Source: Sipunculus nudus (taxonomy: Eukaryota > Annelida > Sipuncula > Golfingiida > Sipunculidae). From it: a DNA stretch of 64,000 nt. The stretch's first letter is position 1. Each line of letters begins with the position of its first letter. The stretch lies in assembly GCA_026874595.1 (NCBI GenBank), contig CM049320.1, positions 53,597,070 through 53,661,069 on the forward strand. Direction: 5' to 3'. The notes under the pieces are model-generated. The model did not search any database. It was not told the origin of the DNA and saw only the letters and a list, made by a program, of their open reading frames with translations. Below, in pieces: positions 58,998 to 64,000 of the stretch. The position numbers were made by a program, and so were the translations under genes.

Positions 58998-59527
58998 AAT
59001 GAAGAGGAGAAACCTTGACGACCGAGTCATGGGAAAAGGGTACATGGGAGCGTCCGAGTGGGAGGTGATTTGTTGTCGTATTTAAAGTTTAAGTCAACTT
59101 CTTATAAATATATGATTCAATAATGGGTAGTGATATTATTATTTGATTAGAGTGAAATTTTGTAGGCACACTGTTTACAGAATTGACGGGTTGTTTAGAT
59201 ATATTAAAAAGTCTGTATCAGAAAGTTTACGTATAAGATGATGACGTTTGTCGATTACTTGATATTATTATTGTGGGTAAGCCTGAAAGGTGATCTCACA
59301 ACACGGCGGTATCAGCGGCGGGAATGTGCACGTATGCATGAGGAATGACGTCACGTCATTATCAATATGGAGGGGTCGTTCGGTGCTATTAATATTATGG
59401 TATGTCTCAATGACTGTAGTGTGCCATGAAACCGGCATCGCGATTTAATCCTTTCCTTATGGTGTCAAATTTATCAATCAATTTTAGTTCCCATATTTGT
59501 CGTTGTCGTGTGTCGGTACATCATATT

Positions 59528-59531
<4 letters not shown>

Positions 59532-59586
<55 letters not shown>

Positions 59587-59587
59587 G

Positions 59588-59653
<66 letters not shown>
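59532..59653. repeat. (TA)n microsatellite with G interruptions
   Basis: Long TA run broken by TATGTATATG. Confidence 0.95.
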
Positions 59654-59699
59654 ATTAGTTTAGCCGTGCTAGTCTATCAGTGTGGATAATAGGATGAAG

Positions 59700-62600
59700 A
59701 CGCCCTAGTGTTGACTGTTTATTTGATTCACGAGCTTTTGAAGCTTAGACACCTGGGTAAGTTTTTGCCCAAGACGGGTAATACATGTAACATGTTGTTG
59801 GACAGTCGACAAGTGACTACTTGTCTGGGCCTGAGAGCTGTGTGTGGCGGTCTGAGAGCCGTAAGTTAAGAAACGCATATGAGGTCTATGAGGCGGGGAA
59901 ATTCCCATTACTCCGCCAATTGTGAACTCTGAATAGATTTGTTTTGCTATTGCTATTAATGAGAAAGTCAAATATTCTGAATTGTGCTGATTGAGAACTT
60001 ACTTTATTTCTATTGTTATCGTACTGCCCTGCACCCTATTCCTGTGAGTTATAAATACCAGGTTACAAATGCCACCACCAGTGAAACTATCAATACATGA
60101 ACCTCAACTACGAAATTATAATTCCGCCGTCACAAGCAGGTTATCGACATCACTGCTCGTATAAACATCCAAATTGAAAACTTATTGGCCTGAATGTCTG
60201 ATATATTCCGGTAAATGGCTGGAACCAGTATAGTCTAACTATACACCCCACGGGGAGCCTTCTTGTATGAGTCTCCCTTTCCTCACAGAAGGAATTTAAA
60301 ACAGTCTCAGAATTTTATTTTCAATGCAAACAAGACAAGTTATCTTAATACCATAATGAGTAAATTTGGCGGTATGGAAAGAATTACAATGCCCTAAAAA
60401 CACACATTTCTATTTTATGTATCATATTTTTTTAAGTTATTCCTCGCTCAACATAAAATCATTGTGAATTACATGCGACATGATGGAATACACCTTAGTT
60501 GATATTCTCATATCTATTTTGTAGATGTAACACTAGTTATCAAAAATATATTAAGTGACAGTTCTTCTTGGGAAATTCTTTATTATAGAAGCTTTCTATG
60601 TCTTTTCCTGTGAACCACTCCATATTTTTTCATGAAATTTGAATTTCATATTGTTACTATCAATATCTCGTAAAAGTTCGAAAACTCTTCACCTTGATCA
60701 TGAACTTCACGTTGAAATAATCCGAAAAATAATTTTGGAGGTATTTAAAATTTCCCGACTAAAATTTATGTTTCAAATAAGTTATCGGGTACGTTGACCT
60801 GGGTCTTTCACATTCATATCGTATTATCAAATTATTGATCGTTTCTGTGATTTTCTTTCCTGAATGTGACAACTTTTGAAGCTCTGTGTATTCTTCCCTC
60901 AAATCTGATACACAAGTCGTTTCAATCAGGTTCTTGAACAAGTGACATTGAACTTCACTGTCAAGGTCAAATCAGCCGAAAGATAAATATATGTGAAAGC
61001 TAAAACGTTTGAACCACTCACAATTTCTTGTAAAATTTGAAACTTTGTTTTTACCACAATGTGGGATGTGTTCGAAAACCAGTACCCTTACCCTTCATCT
61101 TCAGGGTCAAATCAGCAGACATTTTGGATTTTGTTTACCCTAAGAACAGAGCATATAAACTACCGGAACCTTCCAGTAACACGCTGAGAAAATTGAAAGG
61201 ATTTTACAGGTTTGGCCAATAACCCGAAAAAAAAAACAGCAAGCCCAAATCTCCGTAGAACAAAATCAGATTGGCTCAGCGTTAAACAAAGATTGCTGCG
61301 CCCATGCAGCACTGCAAGAGAGGAAATTTGCAAACAGTGGGGGTAAATGACCTCCAGCAACACCAGCAAGATAGTGTATAGACTGCCATGAAAGGCGACG
61401 ATTGCATCGTTTGTATTGCAACTGGGGTGGAAAGTGTCACACGTCTGTCAAACGTGTCACACGGAAAGGTCTTTGCTACCAAGGAAAAACGCCAATTTTA
61501 GTTACCTGCAACTTGTTTGGTTAAATATCAAACAGGAGGGAATTCCACAGAGACAGAATCGCCTGGTGTCCAAACCTGGGAGACAACCGCGTTTTAGTTT
61601 AGGGGTTACAGCGGAGCGAATAGATGAGCAAAGCACAACTGTTGCTTTTGGAGCGTAGATGTTTATGAACCGAGAACTGTTGTCGTTTTTTTTTTTTATT
61701 TTCTAAAATTTGTGAATTGGATGCCCGTTGGGGAGTCATATAGCTAGTATAACTAGATATGCGGACCGGAAAAACAATATGTTTTTAAAAGATGCGGAAA
61801 TAACACCTTATTCATAAACTGGTGTTCAATTGGTGTCTCAATATCCATGTTTCAGAGAATTCACCAGTACTGAGTACACTGAACAAGCCGAAACTTAATT
61901 TTTATTATAAGTTAAGGACCTTGAACGGGATCTATAAAGTTGTCTTTGGGTTTACAGGTAGAGAGCATGTTATGCCTCACAATGCGTCAGGGTAATATCG
62001 TCACATGCCAGAGCTTGCTGCAGGTCAGTAACACAAACAGTTTCACAACCGTGGGAATGGCGGCAACAGCTTAGATGAACACCATATTATATCAACTGAT
62101 AGTTATATAAGTGCATATGATCAAACTTTGCAGTGTGTAGTTCACATGTAGCTTACATTACTTTTAACACAACGAATAAGATTTTTTTTTTTAAATTATG
62201 TATATAAATTTTAAATTTCATGGCTAGTAAAGAGTGTTGTTAAAAAATAAATTGGTTTAAATATAATTTTTAAATCCCCGGAGGAATACATACATACTGT
62301 AAATCCATATGCACAGGGTACACAGTATCTCATCAGTCTCGCAAATGTGCAAGAAAAAGATAAATTCAACACGTCATTAGGATCGGCTTTTTGTCCGTGT
62401 GCTTTTGACCAGGAACTTAGATAAAGATCAATATCTTTTGCACCTCCATGCAAGGATAATGAAGGAAAATAACGGGCACCATTGGATTGGTTCAGATCAG
62501 CGATTTGATACTTGAGAGAAATCGAAAACACCGGAAAACTCGATATCATATTCCATTCGTAGTACGTAGCTTTTTCACCTTCATATATAAATTATGAGAG

Positions 62601-62900
62601 CGGTCTGACACAGGGGTAACTTGGACCTTTTAAAAGCCTCTCAAATAATATTCATTGTTTTATAACCCCATGGAAAATGAATTAAAAATGAGTAGCTGGT
62701 GTTATAAACTGGTTATATCCTTTGAAAAGCAGAGGTCGCTTGTGGAATCCCGTTTACCAACTTAACCTAACCAGGAGTCTGCTTTATATGAGCTAAAACT
62801 ATGCCCAACCTGTCTTATATTTATAACTTTTGTCCTTTTGTCGTCCAGACCAAATCCCTATTGGTTTTCAGACTAGTCCAAACTCTGATCAGAATCTGGC
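59700..62900. other. No gene I can support
   Basis: AT-rich DNA with short frames. The stretch 61190-61660 is less AT-rich and has overlapping frames of 60-80 residues on both strands with a few Cys pairs, but no domain is recognised and no frame is long. Confidence 0.4.
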
Positions 62901-62929
62901 TCTGCCCAATTCCTGATTCAGATTGTGAA

Positions 62930-63735
62930 TTGACAGATTACTGAATAACGTCTTTACCCTGGGATCTTGACCTTGATGACCCAAAAATTATAAGGGTTCT
63001 TAATTTATCGGGTTACTATATATACGTTTAGACCAATATGATATTCCAGACTGGAGGTATCATTCAGAAACAAATATGCAGATTGATGGCCCTTGTGACC
63101 TTGACCTTAAATCAGGTTCATCTCCTATTTGCTGGTCACCAATTTGTGTTAGATGGAAGGTTTAGGATAAAAAGGATAAAAAAAAAAAATTGGCTTTAAA
63201 TGCATCAACATTGTTTCGGAACAAGTGGGTCCTGTTGTAATGTACAAATGGTTTTATGAATCTTGACTGAAGATATGTTGAGGGGGTATAGTCAGTTAGA
63301 AACTGGGGACCAGGCCCTGAACTTGGGGCTTGGCATTCCATCTCCTGTATAGTAAAAAAGAAGAATTTTTTACATCAACTCAGAGACTTGGAAGTGTGTC
63401 ACCAATGCATTCTGGTTATAATCTCTACACTGTGACCTTGACGTTTGACCTCATGACCCCAAAATCAAAAGGGTTTTTACGTTATGGGATGGTTATATAA
63501 AAGTCAGGTTTGAAACAAATATGTCAATCCCAACAGGAGTTATCATTAGGAAACAAATATGCGGACAGATGGCCCCTGTTACCTCTTTTGACCAAATGAC
63601 CAAAGAAACAATAGAGTTATTTCGTTAGAGGTGGGCCATATATAACTTGAGTTTGAAATATATTTGTTAATCAAAACTGGACTTATAATCAACAGGAAAC
63701 AAATTTGATGGACATACAGAAAGACGAAGAGACGC
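62930..63735. repeat. Decayed tandem repeats with TGACCTTGACC and GAAACAAATATG
   Basis: TGTGACCTTGAC, ATGACCCCAAAATCAAAAGG, GGAAACAAATATGCGGAC and GATGGCCC segments recur in the same order at about 62960-63110, 63430-63575 and partly 63650-63720. The last unit ends in an ACGGACGGACAGG tract, like the other arrays. Confidence 0.7.
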
Positions 63736-63867
63736 ACAAACGGACGGACAGGGCGATTAATATAGGGCATCCACAAACAGATTTCAGGACACCAGATGAA
63801 TCCACAGTATTAAGTCTAATTGTCATTTTAATTTGGCATTCTCAAAATAAAGTAAAAAAAGAAAAAA

Positions 63868-63960
63868 ATAAAGGTGGTGCCAACAGTGTCCAGCAATTGA
63901 AGAAACCAGTCGATAAACACACCAGGTTTCAGGACACAAGATGGCACCACAGTCGAGGAA
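63868..63960. repeat. Isolated unit of the GGTGGCGCCACC-type repeat
   Basis: AAAGGTGGTGCCAACAG and CAAGATGGCACCACAG words resemble the units at 2.9-4.0 kb. Confidence 0.45.
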
Positions 63961-64000
63961 CTGATATAATTGCATTTTTTTGACAGTCTCAAAATCAGAA

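Noticed and set aside
58725-59018. Frame rich in Tyr-Ile repeats
   Set aside because: It is the (TA)n tract translated; the same holds for frames at 54656-54841, 56927-57124, 59426-59689 and 48515-48843.
58995-59030. TGAAGAGGAGAAACC after (TA)n as a hammerhead remnant
   Set aside because: There is no stem II between the two core parts and the leading C is absent.
61190-61660. Cys-rich frames suggesting a piggyBac C-terminal zinc motif
   Set aside because: The Cys spacing does not fit and the frames are short and broken.

Overview
The window looks like AT-rich, intron-rich, repeat-dense nuclear DNA from a marine invertebrate. A lophotrochozoan, most probably a bivalve mollusc, fits best. The reasons are many (TA)n tracts, poly-G runs, arrays ending in GACGGACGG/GTCTGTCTG-type tracts, tRNA-derived SINEs, a molluscan-style C-type lectin and a hammerhead ribozyme beside microsatellite DNA. 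The species call is inference; no rRNA, tRNA or housekeeping gene is present to fix it. Most open reading frames are by-products of repeats; real coding sequence is sparse and split into exons.

Layout. 0-6 kb: two copies of a ~375 bp repeat bracket a satellite of ~140 bp half-units carrying a GTGGCGCCAC palindrome and a second array of ~330 bp units. 6.1-8.7 kb: a tRNA-derived SINE, then a complete foldback-like transposon with long, internally repetitive inverted termini. 10-15 kb: two fragments of one Gypsy integrase family around a three-exon C-type lectin gene broken by an in-frame TGA at a conserved Trp. 16-28 kb: two SINE copies, a GC-rich unknown block, several duplicated blocks and tandem arrays, no convincing gene. 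28.9-33 kb (minus strand): the one apparently intact gene, three exons encoding at least 491 residues. It joins a long helical, apolipoprotein-L-like part to a C-terminal part that resembles the LRAT/NlpC-P60 papain-like fold. Four decayed relatives or fragments on the same strand (33.7-34.1, 42.8-42.95, 54.4-54.6, 57.5-58.2 kb) suggest a birth-and-death gene cluster. 34.8-41.1 kb: an LTR retrotransposon with LTRs, primer-binding site, polypurine tract and 4-bp target duplication but no gag/pol; it carries one short exon-like frame near its 3' end. 42-48 kb: a broken MULE-type transposase, a 935-bp tandem duplication, and three copies of an unusual block built from CGCCTAGGCG palindromes beside (TA)n. 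48-49 kb: a GC-rich island. 49.8-54.2 kb: MITE-like inverted repeats and tandem arrays. 55.07-55.13 kb: a foldable type I hammerhead ribozyme, with a degenerate second core at 58.2 kb in the paralog's intron. 59-64 kb: mostly unassigned AT-rich DNA and decayed repeats.

The best candidate for something undescribed is the helical/LRAT-like fusion family, followed by the hammerhead-plus-microsatellite elements and the non-coding LTR element with a possible spliced exon.
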